A stretch of DNA of 64,000 nt from positions 13,889,409-13,953,408 of the forward strand of contig OW203765.1 in NCBI GenBank assembly GCA_934045905.1, read 5' to 3'. Shown here one piece after another: positions 45,421-57,014 of this stretch (its first letter is position 1; each line of letters begins with the position of its first letter). Below the pieces are notes generated by a model that worked only from the letters and a program-made list of their open reading frames with translations, was not told the DNA's origin and ran no database searches. The position numbers were made by a program, and so were the translations under genes. The stretch comes from Leuctra nigra. Its lineage: Eukaryota; Arthropoda; Insecta; Plecoptera; Leuctridae.

Positions 45421-46194
45421 TTATTGGTTTTTACAGGATACATTTATGCACTAAAAAATAAACTGAAACCCTACAAAGCCACATAATGGCTTGACTGCGG
45501 GGCAGAATTAATATATTATTAAAAAACACACAAAAAACATCACGAACTCTTCAAATAATAACAGTATATGGGTACCCAGTAAACAATACATAATACATAC
45601 ATAAGGCATTCATACTACAGACTTAATACAGATCACATAAAACTATATAATAATCTCTTCAAGAAGCCATTTTTTGAGTGGCTTCTTGATATCGGAAACT
45701 TTATCATACAAAACCATAGAAAACATTTGGCAAAATATTAAAGAAGTGAGGGACTAAGAATTGTCTTTGCTGTCGAACATAAGAATTTATCACAGCATTC
45801 GACGTTACAAATGTATCTCTGTTTCTTGTCTGTTTGTGTGTCACTGTTTTCTCGGCCCTCTAGCTCGCAAATGGAATAACCTATTGTTATAAAGTTTGGT
45901 ATATGTTGTCAGGTGGGCCATAGCTCAAAATTAAGATGTTTCGCAACAATGTGAGATTTCCCAATTTTTAGATCCAGTAGGCCGAAAATGCCATGTTATT
46001 GCTTACAGTAAAAGTGTTTGGTCTGCTCCTCAGTTTTTAGGCACAGTGTGAGTGTACGGTACGACTTGGCTGGGTGGAGCGACCGCTCCACTAGATAAAA
46101 TAGGTATCTCAGCTTTGAAAATGAGCCTCCTAGGGTTAAATTTCGTTTGGTTTAACCGATAACAGAGACACTCACTGTGAGATATGTGATGCCA
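45421..46194. other. No gene; possible Helitron-type terminus
   Basis: AT-rich. At about 46067-46095 'gacttggctgggtggagcg' continues into a GGAGCG/CGCTCC hairpin that is followed directly by ACTAGAT, similar to 4620-4660. Confidence 0.35.
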
Positions 46195-47240
46195 TATCCT
46201 TCAGGAGTTATCTCGTGGGCGTCTCGGCGTCGTCTCCAAAGCGTCCATCAGAGAGCCGCGACGGAACAGGGCATCGAAGAAGGGCATCGAGGTGCAGACG
46301 ACGCTCACATCGAACTGAACACAGAAGAGAACATATCTTGAACAACTGCTACTTGTTGAAAACGTTTTAATCCAATACTGCCTAATTAATGTTTGAAAAA
46401 GATGTGCCAACTGAATTAATGCTCTAGTTTGATGATGATGAATGGGTAAGGAAAGCGGCTGGGTAAGAGGCGATCGTGGCCTATTAGTAGGAGACCGTCA
46501 CATCATTTGCCCCTTGGATGAGAAAACTACTATAGTAACCCGTACTCCATTTGCAAGTTACTTTAAGACTCACTGTGAAACGCAGCAGCAGGTTCTGTGA
46601 TCACGTCGGCGCCGTCAAGGTCGTCTCCAGAGAGTGAAGAGCAGGCGTCGTGAACTCAATGGGCGTCGCGGTGGACAGGCGAGGCAGAGGCGATGGCAAC
46701 GTCATACTGAAGACAACAGAAAATCACTTAGAGAACTGCTGCTTGTCGAAATCGTTTTAATCCAAGAATACCGCTTAATTAATGTTTGAAAGATGTGCTA
46801 ACTGAATTAATGCTCAGTTTGATGATAATGAATAGGTAAGGATGGCGGGTGGGTAAGAGGCGATCGTGGCCTATTAGTAGGAGACCGTCACATCATTTGC
46901 CCCAAAGGAATGATCTTACACTATGCCATGGATGAGTTTACTAGGAGACTGATTTCAACTGCAAGATATTCCAAGACTCACTGCGTAACGCAGCAGCTGG
47001 TTCTATGATCACGTCGGTGCCGTCAAGGTCGTCTCCAGAGAGTGAAGAGCAGGCGTCGTGGCGCTCAAGGAAGGCGTCGTAGTGGTCAGTCGAGGTCATC
47101 AAACTGAAATAACAGAGTACAACATCAGTCGATATGCTTCAGTTCAAACACTGCCAAAATGTTGAATGCAATGACACAAGGTGCCACTGAGTAAAAGGGG
47201 TAAGGCTAATTTCATAACATGCGTTTTTACAATACCTATA
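46195..47240 (-). repeat. GC-rich exon-like modules (copies 2-4)
   Basis: Three GC-rich blocks separated by AT-rich, SINE-containing spacers. Block 46201-46315 reads FDVSVVCTSMPFFDAL and 'SLMDALETTPRRP' after 'tgtgttcag' and ends in a stop. Blocks 46590-46700 and 47000-47100 read 'ACSSLSGDDLDG' with a preceding 'gttgtcttcag' in one case. Spacers share 'gaggcgatcgtggcctatta' and 'ggagaccgtcacatcatttg'. The same set recurs at 50585-51190. They look like duplicated exons with acceptors, but stops and frame shifts differ between copies. A decayed repeated-exon gene or a repeat family are both possible. Confidence 0.5.
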
Positions 47241-47769
47241 AATTTCATTATTTTGTGAACCATGTGAATTACCATGGAAATGCACATCTTTCATGTTTGA
47301 AAAATTGAAGTTCTATACCGTCTTTATATTTAATTTCGTTTTGCAGTTCACAAAGTTGTATTTGTTAGAGAGTTGAGATTTGCTGTCTCATTGAGCGAGC
47401 GTAGCGAGCGTCTCCATTCTGCACTTTTGGACACTTTCTCTGTTTTTTTTTGTGTTTTTTTTTTTTTTTTTTTGTGTGTGTTTGGACCGACGCCACAGGT
47501 CACAAATTTTTCCCGATCGAGCTGAAATTTTGCACATGTACTAATATCATTCTAACTTAATCGTGTATAGTTTTTGAGTGCTGTCATTTGATTGGTTCAA
47601 AAATAAAAATATCTTCCAATTGGGCGAAATTCAAAATGTTCCGATTAAGTTCATATTTTGCATGGACATTAAGACTACCATTTTCTATTATTTTACAAGT
47701 TTTTAGCCCAATCATTAGATAAATTATGCACTTATTGACATTTTCAATGTTTGGAACTGTCAGAATTGG

Positions 47770-48120
47770 TGGTATTTTTATTTTTATTTATTATTTCCAA
47801 ATACACACAGTGCACTTGCTGGCAGCAGGAATAGGGTAGCCCCCGTAACACTATGTGCCCTGCTGCCAGATACATACATAATAAATAATACAACAATTTT
47901 CACTAATAAAAAATTACATAGGTAAGTACAAACTAATAAAAAAGAGAACAAAGTTATTATGCCAAAAATTCAAACATGAAAAAAAGATTACAACAATATT
48001 AAATTAATTATAAAACTACAATTCTCAGTGCAAAGCCCACACATCCTCAGTTAATATCTTTCTGATCTGTTTCTTAAATATAATGAAGTCTAACTCCTGT
48101 CGTACATTGGTGGGGAGGGA
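47770..48120 (-). mobile_element. Non-LTR retrotransposon 3' end, antisense insert
   Basis: The minus strand reads 'LPTNVRQELDFIIFKKQIRK' then a stop, a 3' UTR with a hairpin (CTGGCAGCAGG/CCTGCTGCCAG), and an A-rich tail 'aataaataaaaataaaaat'. This is the end of a CR1-like element inserted in minus orientation into the Helitron body. Confidence 0.7.
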
Positions 48121-48261
48121 AATTCCAATGCTTTCTGGATTGTTTTATTTATGAACCAAAGTGGATAGATGGCAATTCTGAGTTTCAATGAAAAACATAT
48201 TCTTATTGACTGTGTGGAATATAATACAATTCATAAGGGATGTCTATTATGTGTAAGTAGG

Positions 48262-49540
48262 TAAGTATGCCTTCATATGCATCAGAAGATGGCACAAGGC
48301 GTAAGTTCCAGTCCAATAAGGGTACAATAACATCAGGAATTCCACAAGGTTCGGTCCTGGGACCATTAATTTTCAATCTTTATATTAACGATTTAGGGAG
48401 AGAACACTCAAACGTCAAAATAACTAAGTTCGCGGATGACACTACAATAGTAGCTGTGGGAAATGATATTCTGGAAGCAGAACTAAATTTGAATATGACT
48501 CTAAGAAATGTAAATAAATGGTTTGAAATAAATAAGTTAGCTCTGAATAACTCAAAAACTCAACTAATATCGTTTCGGAATGCACACAACACGAGAATAA
48601 ATGCGGATGTTCCAAAAATTTCAAATGGCTCTGTAGATATTAATGTTATAAATTCAACTCGATTCCTAGGCGTTCAAATAGACAAGAATCTAAATTGGCA
48701 TGACCATATCAACAACCTGAAGCCGAAACTGACGAGAGCATGTTATGCATTAAGAATATTAAGAAGCAATTTTGATATACACATGATGAAAACTATATAT
48801 CTTGGATTTTTTGAACCTCTAATCAGGTACGGTATTTCATTCTGGGGGGGAGTATACTATGCTAATAAAGTGTTTGCGGTCCAAAAATCAGCAATACGCA
48901 TTATTCATAAAAAGTGGAGGCGATTTTCATGCCGAGAACTATTTAAAGATTTTAAAATACTAACAATGCCAAGCTTATATATCTATGAAATTTTAATCCA
49001 AACCAGGAAACACGTCCACCTGTTTGATACGCCGGTGGACGTACATCGTTATAATGTAAGAAACCAAAACAAACTTCGCAGCCTTCAACATAAAACAACC
49101 CTGTATGAGCAGGATCTATCATATAAAGGAGTCAATCTATATAATCACTTACCAAACTGTATCAAAAATTTAGAAAGTGAGTTAATGTTCAAATCAAAAT
49201 TAAAATTATTTCTTGTTAGCGGAGGTTTTTATTCTAGTGACGAATATTTAAATGCATGTAAAACCCATGTGTGTGACCAGCAGCCAGACGTTGAAAAATG
49301 ATTTTATTGTGTACTTGTATTATTTAAATGCAGACATCTTTGTTTATATCATATTATTAAATTATTTTTATTTTGAATTTGTAGAATGTATGACGGGTAT
49401 TTCTGTATAATACTTACTACCTACCTATTTTATGTAAACATTGACTTGACATATACATTGTTTCTAGTACATTTATGTAATTTTACAATGTCCTTTGTCG
49501 AAATAAATAAATAAAAAAATAAAATAAAAATAAAATAGTT
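48262..49540 (+). mobile_element. 5'-truncated non-LTR retrotransposon with intact RT C-terminal ORF
   Basis: A continuous frame of about 344 codons (48267-49301) holds reverse transcriptase motifs. These are SGIPQGSVLGPLIFNLYIND, the catalytic KFADDTTIV, the thumb 'RFLGVQIDKNLNWHDHI', and the C-terminal 'VNLYNHLPNCIKN'. This order is typical of CR1/L2/Daphne-type ORF2. The N-terminal endonuclease and first RT motifs are missing. A 3' UTR ends in (ATAAA)n at 49500-49540. An undamaged frame suggests recent insertion, but truncation makes it dead. Confidence 0.85.
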
Positions 49541-49911
49541 TTTTTTAAATATTGATTGTGTTTCACAGTTATGTTAGAAGCAACGTTTTGACTAGATAGT
49601 ATAGATAGTACACGTAAAATCTCATATTTTACACATTATTGCAGCCCAATCGGTAAAAAATGTACATACTTATTTCAACTTTAAGTGTTTTGAATATCTG
49701 TTCACAGAGATTGATGGAGAAGTACCTTTCAAATTCATGGTATACATTGACCTGTTATTACATGTTTCCAGAACGTTTATGAAAAGTTGCGATGAAAATC
49801 AGTAACGATAGTTAGTTAAATCTTTGATTGAAATGATCGTGCTCGATTGGCGATGTTGCGCGTGTCGGTGCTCGCTCATCAACGCGTTACACAGAGCGTT
49901 TACCTAGTATT

Positions 49912-50085
49912 ATTTAACGTCGCACTGTTCTGCAACAAGGCTAATGGCGCCGGATGAATGATAATGATTGGATGATGATGAAAAACAGGTGGGGAACCTT
50001 CTCATCATTTGCCTCTCGACTGAGGGAATCCACAGTCAGTGAAGACGGCCGCGGGACTCGAACCCATGTGTTTGAAGCAACAGTA
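49912..50085 (-). mobile_element. SINE copy, internally deleted
   Basis: 'taacgtcgcactgttctgca', 'ggatgaatgataatgattgg', then a jump to 'catttgcctctcgactgagg' and the B-box side ('gcgggactcgaaccc'). The A-box end is lost. It abuts the Helitron terminus at 49907. Confidence 0.75.
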
Positions 50086-50139
50086 ATCGTGATCAATATG
50101 ACTCACAGTGACATGTGGATCTTGCTGGAGGCCGTGATG

Positions 50140-50410
50140 ATCGCCATCCAGTGGGCAGAGAAGGCGTCATGGCCGTCTAGTAGGCGTCTTGGCGCTGTTG
50201 CAGGACGTCGCGGCACTGTAGGAGGGCGTCTTGGCGCTGCTGCAGGGCTTTGTGGCGCTGCTGCAGGGCGTCGTGGTGCTGCTGCAGGGCGTCTTGGCGC
50301 TGTTGCAGGTCGTCACGGCACTGTAGGAGGGCGTCCTGGCGCTGCTGCGGGGCGTCTTGGCGCAGTAGGAGGGCGTCCTGGCGCTGTAGCAGGGCGTCTT
50401 GACCGTCTAG
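50140..50410 (-). repeat. 21-bp heptad minisatellite in an exon-like block
   Basis: After 'ttctcctag' the minus strand carries about a dozen 21-bp units reading QRQDALL-type heptads. The last units drift and the frame meets a stop (QRQDAY*). A different frame then continues 'LDGHDAFSAHWMAIITASSK' to a donor-like CTG|tgagtc region. Either a frameshifted exon of the module series at 44.5-51.2 kb or a GC-rich minisatellite. Confidence 0.6.
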
Positions 50411-50584
50411 GAGAAATAAAGTTATTTTCAAATATCTGTCCGGTAAAATTAAAATTAACTAGTTATCTTTGTTTTTTCTTTGAAGTACCAAATAAAAATG
50501 GCTTTTCAGCTTTGAAAAATGAGCTTCCTTGGGTATTATAGAGTTTGGTTTAACAAAGACACTGAATGAGAGATATGTGACGTC

Positions 50585-51190
50585 ATATCCTTCAGGAGTT
50601 ATCTCGTGGGCGTCGTGGGCGTCGTCTTCAGAGCGTGCATCAGAGACGCCGCGACGGAACAGGACGTCGCGACGGTGAAGAAGGGTGTCGAGGTGCAGAC
50701 GACGCTCACATCTAACTGAACACAGAAGAGAAAATATCTTGAAGAACTGCTACTTGTTGAAAAACTTTCAATCCAATACTGCCTAATTAATGGTTAAAAG
50801 ATGTTCTAACTGAATTAATATTCAAGTTTGATGATGATGAATGGGTAAGGATGGCGGATGGGAAAGAGGCGATCGTGGCATATTAGTAGGAGACCGTCCC
50901 ATCCTTTGCCCCAAAGGGATGATCTTACACTTAGCCATGGATGAGTGAACTAGGAGACTGATTTCAACTGCAAGATATTCCAAGACTCACTGTGAAACAC
51001 AACTGCAGGTTCTATGATCATGTCGACGCCGTCAAGGTCGTCTCCAAAGAGTGAAGAGCAGGCGTCGTGGCGTTCAAGGAAGGCGTCGTGGCGTTTAAGG
51101 AAGGCGTCGCGGTGGACAGGCGAGGTAGAGGCGATGACAACGTCATACTGAAGACAACAGAATATCTCTTGGAAACTGCTGCTTGTTGAA
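50585..51190 (-). repeat. GC-rich exon-like modules (copies 5-6)
   Basis: Near-duplicate of 46195-46700: 'ttcaggagttatctcgtggg' block with 'ccgcgacggaacagg', the SINE-bearing spacer, then a 'gtcaaggtcgtctcc' block (minus: LFGDDLDGVDMI, 'TPSLNATTPSLNATTPAL'). Indicates segmental duplication of a two-block unit about 4.4 kb away. Confidence 0.6.
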
Positions 51191-51722
51191 AACGTTTCAA
51201 TCCAAGAGTGAACAAGGAGAGGTGGGGAGGGAGGTCATGGCAAGGCAAACAACGATATCGTAAACGTTTTCGGAACCGTTTTGATGCGGTTGTTCGGTTG
51301 AGTAGGTTGGTGTCCCTGAAAAGGTCCGTGGGTGCCGTTTCGATGTTTTTATTTTCGAAGTCCATCTAAACGTTCCCCCGGCCCTCTTTAGGGCCACCCG
51401 CACACTCCGGAATAAACCGGCTGAACAACTGCCTCGCAAGGCAGAATTCTTTTTAACTTTGTAATTCATTTTAGAAGAAACTGATAATCTATTATTCAGA
51501 TATGTTTTGGATACGTACGTTCTAAGCTACCTGACAAACACACAAATTGGTGATCAAAATCACGGAAATTATAGTCTAAAACGGATTGAAATTGATCAAA
51601 ATTATTTTTCTTTTTGTCAGAATTTTTTATTTTTTTTGCCATTTTCTTGAAAGTTGTTTTTGTGTACAAACTTGTTTTCCCAAAAATACCATAATGGTAG
51701 ACCTTTGGGTCAGTTGGATAAT
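51191..51722. other. No gene seen
   Basis: Includes a short perfect stem GGCCCT-CTTT-AGGGCC at about 51381-51396. No exon is supported. The left boundary of the ISL2EU element follows. Confidence 0.4.
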
Positions 51723-51897
51723 AGACAACATTCAAAATTCACTGCGCATGCGCGACGTGCCGTGTTGCATGTTGGGTGTAGGATGTGAAGAGTTTGACAG
51801 CTGCCTGTTTGACAGTGCTAAGATACATAAAGGAAGAAGGCTTTTCGGTGTTTGTTAAGATCATCTCTATATAATTTAAGTGTTATGAATAATAGTA

Positions 51898-54501
51898 ATG
51901 AATAAAAGTAAGAATAGCAGATCGTACGGAACAGTGTGTTGTGTCCCACTGTGCAAAAATAACACAAAATCTAGCCGGGAAGTGTCGTTTCACTACTTTC
52001 CAAGGGACGTTGATTTGAAGAAAGAATGGATAAGACGTGTGAGGCGAATTGGATCTCAGGGAAAATTTAGTAAATGGTCCCCTAATAAGAACCACAGAAT
52101 ATGTGGTGCACATTTTAACGCATCTGGTAAAAAGAAATATGAAGATAAATTGCCCTGTTTTTTCCCCAACAAAACTTACAATAACAACATTTTGGCAAGT
52201 TCTTCAAAACCAGCAACATCTGTCAAAGGTAAAGTTTGACTCCTTATTAAATATTAAACAAATACTTGATGATTACATCTTACATACTACCTATTATTAG
52301 GCCCAACTACTTTGAAATGCAGTGCAGTCTGAATTATGAACATAGCTAGGAACCTAACCTCAATTTATCAAAGAATCAAATAATGTGCTCAACTAATAAT
52401 ATTCTTGTGCAGTTATCTGTGATGTGATTGGTATTTTATTATTTTTTTTTAGTTTCTGAAGATCTCCACAACCAAATCATCTACCCTGTGCAGTTTGACG
52501 ATTCATCACCTTCATTTGTACCGCTGCCCGCAGAAGATATCGATTTAGACTTGGGATCTAATGTGGTTATTGACCACTCAAGAACCATGAATGCCATTCC
52601 AATGAATTTACCTTCAAGAGCAGCAAGTGATATCTCTGAATGCAGTTCTTTACATGACATGCACTGTAGGTTCTACTTTTGTACTACCTCTCTATCAAAG
52701 TTGTACATGTACGAATATTAGATCGGTTCACCATCACTTCAACTATTTTTTTTTCTGCTAAAGTAGCTGCCAATTGAAATCCTTTGATATGATATTGTAC
52801 GTACCTACATTAATATTTATTTCCATATACTTTAATTTTTTTGACTCAATATTAATAATAATCTTATATCGGGGATTGGAATCAGAATAGTAAAGAGCTT
52901 TGAAATCGAAACTCTCTGTTTTAGGTTCAATCGTATGCAAAAATCCATTTTATTAAGGACACTGTGTTTTCGTCTGTCAAATATTAATTTAAAAGGGCCA
53001 TACATACTTTAAAGGGTGTTTTTTTAGCATCCTTCGTTTGATGACCTTGGCTGATAGACAACGCATGCAGACAAAATTTAAGTTAAAATAGAAACTCGAT
53101 GAGTTGCGAACCAAGGTCATCGAGCAAGATGGAGTATAAAACTCCTTGTGTATATGGGGCCGTTTAGAGCAAAAGTTTTTCCGATACCCCGGCATAATAT
53201 TTTTAAAATCACTCAAAATTATATCGATTAGGAATTAAATGTTTGCAAATAAATGTCTAAATGACAAACCTTCGTGTCCAGGCAAGAATGTTTTCTGCAC
53301 TGTACTAATACCTGCTGTGTCTCTTCTGCTCTCTCTTACAGTTCATGACTATGCTTTTATCGGAGAAGCAGAATCAATCATCTCCAAGCTCAAGGAAACA
53401 TTAGATGGTTGCATTTCTTCAAATGAAATCTTCAAGTCAAAAAACACAACGTTGAAGGAAGAAGTGAAGCAATTAAAGAAAGAACTGTCTGCTTTAAAAA
53501 CAAAAAACAAGTTAATTGAGACTGAAATGAATATTGTAAAATCAAAAGCACTTCCTGCCCCGAAGGAATTTTCCCTGAAATCTATAATGGACGATGACAA
53601 AAAAATCAGGTTCTACACTGGGTTCGCAAATAAAGGCAGACTCCAAATATTTCTAGATTTCATCATTGAAGCATACAATGATAATAAAACAAAACCCAAT
53701 TGTTCGATTGGTAGACCCAAGGCATTAAATATTGAAGACGAGATATTTTTAGTGTTATGTAGGTTGCGACTGGGTTTACTCGAGTCTGATCTAGCGAACC
53801 GTTTTCAAATTAGTGTCACTACCATCAACAGGATTTGGCAATTTTGGGTCAATTTCATTGCAGCATTAATGGTTCAGATGCCCATATGGCCAAGTAGACA
53901 AACAATAGATAGGTTCATGCCACCAGAATTCAAGGAATTGTACCCAACTACAAGAATAATCTTAGACTGCACCGAGCTGTTCATAGAAAATCCCAGTGAG
54001 TTTCGGGTTCAAAGCGATACTTACTCGTCTTATAAGTCGCACAATACAGCTAAAGGTTTAATTGGAATTACACCCAACGGATTTGTGTCGTTAGTGTCAG
54101 ACCTTGCTCCGGGAAGAGTTTCCGACAAGGTAGTAACGAACAACAGTGGCCTGTATTCGAGGCTAGAGGATGGTGATTCCGTGATGGCGGATCGCGGGTT
54201 CCTCATTGAAGATAGCTTGGAGGAAATCGGTGTAAAACTAAATATTCCACCATTTCTGAAAGGAAAACCGCAACTAAGTGTCGCAGACGAACAGATGACG
54301 CGAGACATTGCAAAACTGCGTATACACGTGGAACGAGTAATTAGGGGCGTTAAACAGTTTAGAATTTTAAAGTACGTATTCCCAAATTCCATGGCCGACA
54401 AACTGGACCCAATATGGAAGATTTGTTGCCACCTTATTAACTTCATTGACGAGCCTTTATTGCAAAGAAATGACAATTCAACTGAAGCTTCTGGGCAATA
54501 A
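51898..54501 (+). CDS. ISL2EU transposase with THAP zinc finger
   Basis: Three exons: 51898-52228, 52453-52665, 53342-54501, with GT-AG borders and matching phases (1 and 1). Total 1704 nt, 567 aa. Residues 14-72 form a THAP C2CH finger (C14/15-x-C19, C69-G-A-H72), the DNA-binding part likely to recognise the element ends. About 190-252 is a Lys/Glu-rich coiled coil. A helix-turn-helix (LESDLANRFQISVTTINRIW) follows at about 328-347. The RNase-H-like DDE_4 domain has Asp390 in ILDCTE, Asp465 in VMADRGF and Glu512 in RIHVERVIRG. All three catalytic acids are present. Start ATG at 51898 is preceded by a short upstream ATG frame. Reads toward the YqaJ gene. Exon 2's donor was picked by phase. 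Confidence 0.85.
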
Positions 54502-55517
54502 ATCTGAATTAAAATGAAACAAAGTAAATGTATGTACAGTTAATTGTAGTTTATTAACATAATAATTGTTGGTCCAAGCCATCACACAACAGTTTAACAA
54601 CTATGCTTTATGTTGTAGTGAGAACTGTAATGTAGGTAATGCATATTGGTAAAAAATGTAACTATAAATACACTATTATACTTTTTAATAAATTGAATAC
54701 TAAACAGTTTGTTTTACCACTCTTATTATGGCCACATTTTTATAAAACTTCACTTCCAGACCATAAAAGGTACCGATTAAAAGCAAAGCAATATTCAGTC
54801 TTATTTAACTAATTATTATTGGCAAGAAATATAGGTAGCAAGTTATGTACCTACTGCTATTTTGCAATGTTTCTAGCACTTTAAAAAATAGTATTAGTTA
54901 TTACGTAAAGAAAACCTCAGTCTTTTTTTAACTGAAATTATTGGCAGGAAATATAGCAAGTTGGGTATGTAGGTACTGCTATTTTATCACTTTTCCAGCA
55001 CTTATAAATTAGAACAAAATAATCTTCAGTCTTTTTTAACAGAAAGTATTGGTAAGAAAAATAACTCAAGCAAACAGAAATACTACTGTGATTTTGCACT
55101 TAAATAATAAACAGGTCAAAATATTATTACCCATCACATTTGCATATCTACCTAGCACCAATTAATCTCGCAGCATATTCATAAAGATTACGAAGTCTTA
55201 ATTTACCTAGTGAAAAATATTTATATATACCTAGGTAATACCCTGCAATAACATAATATAATCAGCTACACATCTCTTGGAAAAATGTCTGTCTTAAAAT
55301 TATAAGGTAACTTGGGCACCCTCTTGCCAAAACTAATACATTTGAATAAAATATAAATAGTTCCTGGTTTAAAAATATCAGATCAGATACCTACATCAGA
55401 AAATTATAAGGTAACTTGGGCACTCTCTTGCCAAAACTAATACCTACATTTGAATAAAATATAAAATATATTCCCTGGTTTAAAAATAACAGATCACTTT
55501 GAATACCCAGAACAACC

Positions 55518-57014
55518 TTACTCATTGACAACATTTTCTGAGTTCAGCTTATACCTAGCATAGAAATTTACCAACTTTGGTAGCACATCGGTAACCCATA
55601 GACTGTGGTCGAATGTGATGCGCTCAATTATCATCTCCCCACGTCCAGAGTCGACTACTAAGTCACACCATGTATAACCTGTCAGAGCAAGCTGCCCTTG
55701 GATCTGGAAGAAGTACGCATGGGTCCTCTTCAAAATACGTTCTTTTTTCGTTAAAAATGAACACTTCCCTTGGTCGATGGCTTCCGCAATGGTAAGTTTT
55801 AAGTCCATGGCGGTTGACAGAGTTTTGATTTCGATCAATCCGTAATCATTTAATACTTCATCAAGAATAACTCCATCAGGAGACGCTCCAAGGAATGGGA
55901 CGCCTGGGTTCACCACGAATCCACATTTGAAAAACTTTGCCTTTTTTTGTTGTAAATACTTGACAACAACCTTCTCTTCATTTGCTAACCCAAGTGCCAT
56001 CTGCGGGGTTTGGACTTTACAAGATTGTTGAGAAAATACTTTTTTTACAAAGTCTGGAGTTACAGCTACAGTCCTCCTTACTATTTCTTTGAATTTTGAA
56101 GACGTTATTCTTTCTGATCTCTCTGTATGCCAGAGGTCGGTAGCGCTTTGCAGGCGAGTTCGTACTTCCAGATCTTGTGCCTCATCTAAAAGTAGATCGC
56201 ATGGCATGTCATCGTAGGTGAAAACACCCAATTCTTCGACATCTTTGTACCATCTTATTTCCAGCGGCAATGGTGGACGCTCATCATTCTCCGCTGACTC
56301 GTTGACTGTTGCTGTGGCAGAAGGCAATTCAGTTAAAATTGCCGGTTCAGGATGAAAGTTGTTGTCTGCCATTGAAGAACAAAACATCGGAGAAAAGCCA
56401 GATTTCGATAAGGAACTATGAAAATTTTGTATTACTGTAGTAGAGAGAATGGGGATGTCGAGACGCGCTTTTTTCTTGCTTCTTGCTGATTTTCCTGGCA
56501 AGTGTTTCACGAAAACCAACTCCGCAAATTTTTCTGTGGACACTTTTGATTTTCCATTGTTACTTGGACCCCACTTCTGCTTTTGGTCTGTGCACGACAC
56601 CTCATCAGGAATAAACTTCTGCCCAGACAGGGTGATGTCCAGCATAAACCACAAAACAGCGGCGACATGTTTGCAGACGCCACCCTGTCCCGCAGGACAA
56701 CCGCAATATGCCTTAGCGACACTTCCATCAGTAGCACATATTTTGATTTCAGTGTTGTATTTTTTAGTTAGAGAATAGGACGCCTCCACTCTAGCCTTAA
56801 TAAATACACAGTCAGATTTTAGATAACTTAGTAAAACATTCTTAACTTTGTTTGATTTATACATATTATAACCCACCGCATGGTGCTTTTTGTCGCCGCA
56901 ACTGTTGTGGTGTTGAGATATTTTGTCGGACGAAAAGTTTCTCGGAAAGCCCGTTGTCATCTTCGTCCAGTTTCCTTTCGGCAAGTCCTGGAGGCCTCGC
57001 GAAGTACTGGGCAT
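55518..57014 (-). CDS. ISL2EU second protein: SWIM zinc finger plus YqaJ nuclease
   Basis: One large coding exon. The frame opens just after an acceptor (tttcag) near 57082, and the first in-frame ATG is at 57014, giving about 498 aa. An upstream exon ending at a CAGTAAAG|gtaagg donor near 57560 would be untranslated because it has a stop in the needed phase. A SWIM finger (CGCPAGQGGVCKH) lies about 104-116 residues from that ATG. The C-terminal third is a YqaJ/lambda-exonuclease-like PD-(D/E)xK nuclease: 'TERSERITSSKFKEI', 'LGASPDGVIL', then 'GLIEIKT' with the catalytic Asp and Glu-x-Lys, then 'HAYFFQIQGQLALTG'. In this superfamily the protein accompanies the transposase; its exact role in transposition is not established from sequence. 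No damage seen. Confidence 0.85.
   Translation of the reverse strand: MPSTSRGLQDLPKGNWTKMTTGFPRNFSSDKISQHHNSCGDKKHHAVGYNMYKSNKVKNVLLSYLKSDCVFIKARVEASYSLTKKYNTEIKICATDGSVAKAYCGCPAGQGGVCKHVAAVLWFMLDITLSGQKFIPDEVSCTDQKQKWGPSNNGKSKVSTEKFAELVFVKHLPGKSARSKKKARLDIPILSTTVIQNFHSSLSKSGFSPMFCSSMADNNFHPEPAILTELPSATATVNESAENDERPPLPLEIRWYKDVEELGVFTYDDMPCDLLLDEAQDLEVRTRLQSATDLWHTERSERITSSKFKEIVRRTVAVTPDFVKKVFSQQSCKVQTPQMALGLANEEKVVVKYLQQKKAKFFKCGFVVNPGVPFLGASPDGVILDEVLNDYGLIEIKTLSTAMDLKLTIAEAIDQGKCSFLTKKERILKRTHAYFFQIQGQLALTGYTWCDLVVDSGRGEMIIERITFDHSLWVTDVLPKLVNFYARYKLNSENVVNE

Larger units (their letters stand above)
47391..49907 (+). mobile_element. Helitron-like element (copy I) carrying two retrotransposon insertions
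   Basis: Left end TTGAGCGAGCGTAGCGAGCG at 47391; right end GCTCGCTCATCAACGCG, hairpin, TACCTAG at 49907. Its own body aligns with copy H (35164-36061) except for two inserts, at about 47770-48120 and 48262-49540. Without them it would be about 0.9 kb. The flanks match 44820-44870 ('gctgtctca' / 'ttaacgtcgcactg'), giving an approximate empty site. Confidence 0.75.

Noticed and set aside
51380..51397. Stem GGCCCT-CTTT-AGGGCC resembling a histone mRNA 3' stem-loop
   Set aside because: No histone coding sequence lies upstream on either strand, and the loop differs from the usual consensus.
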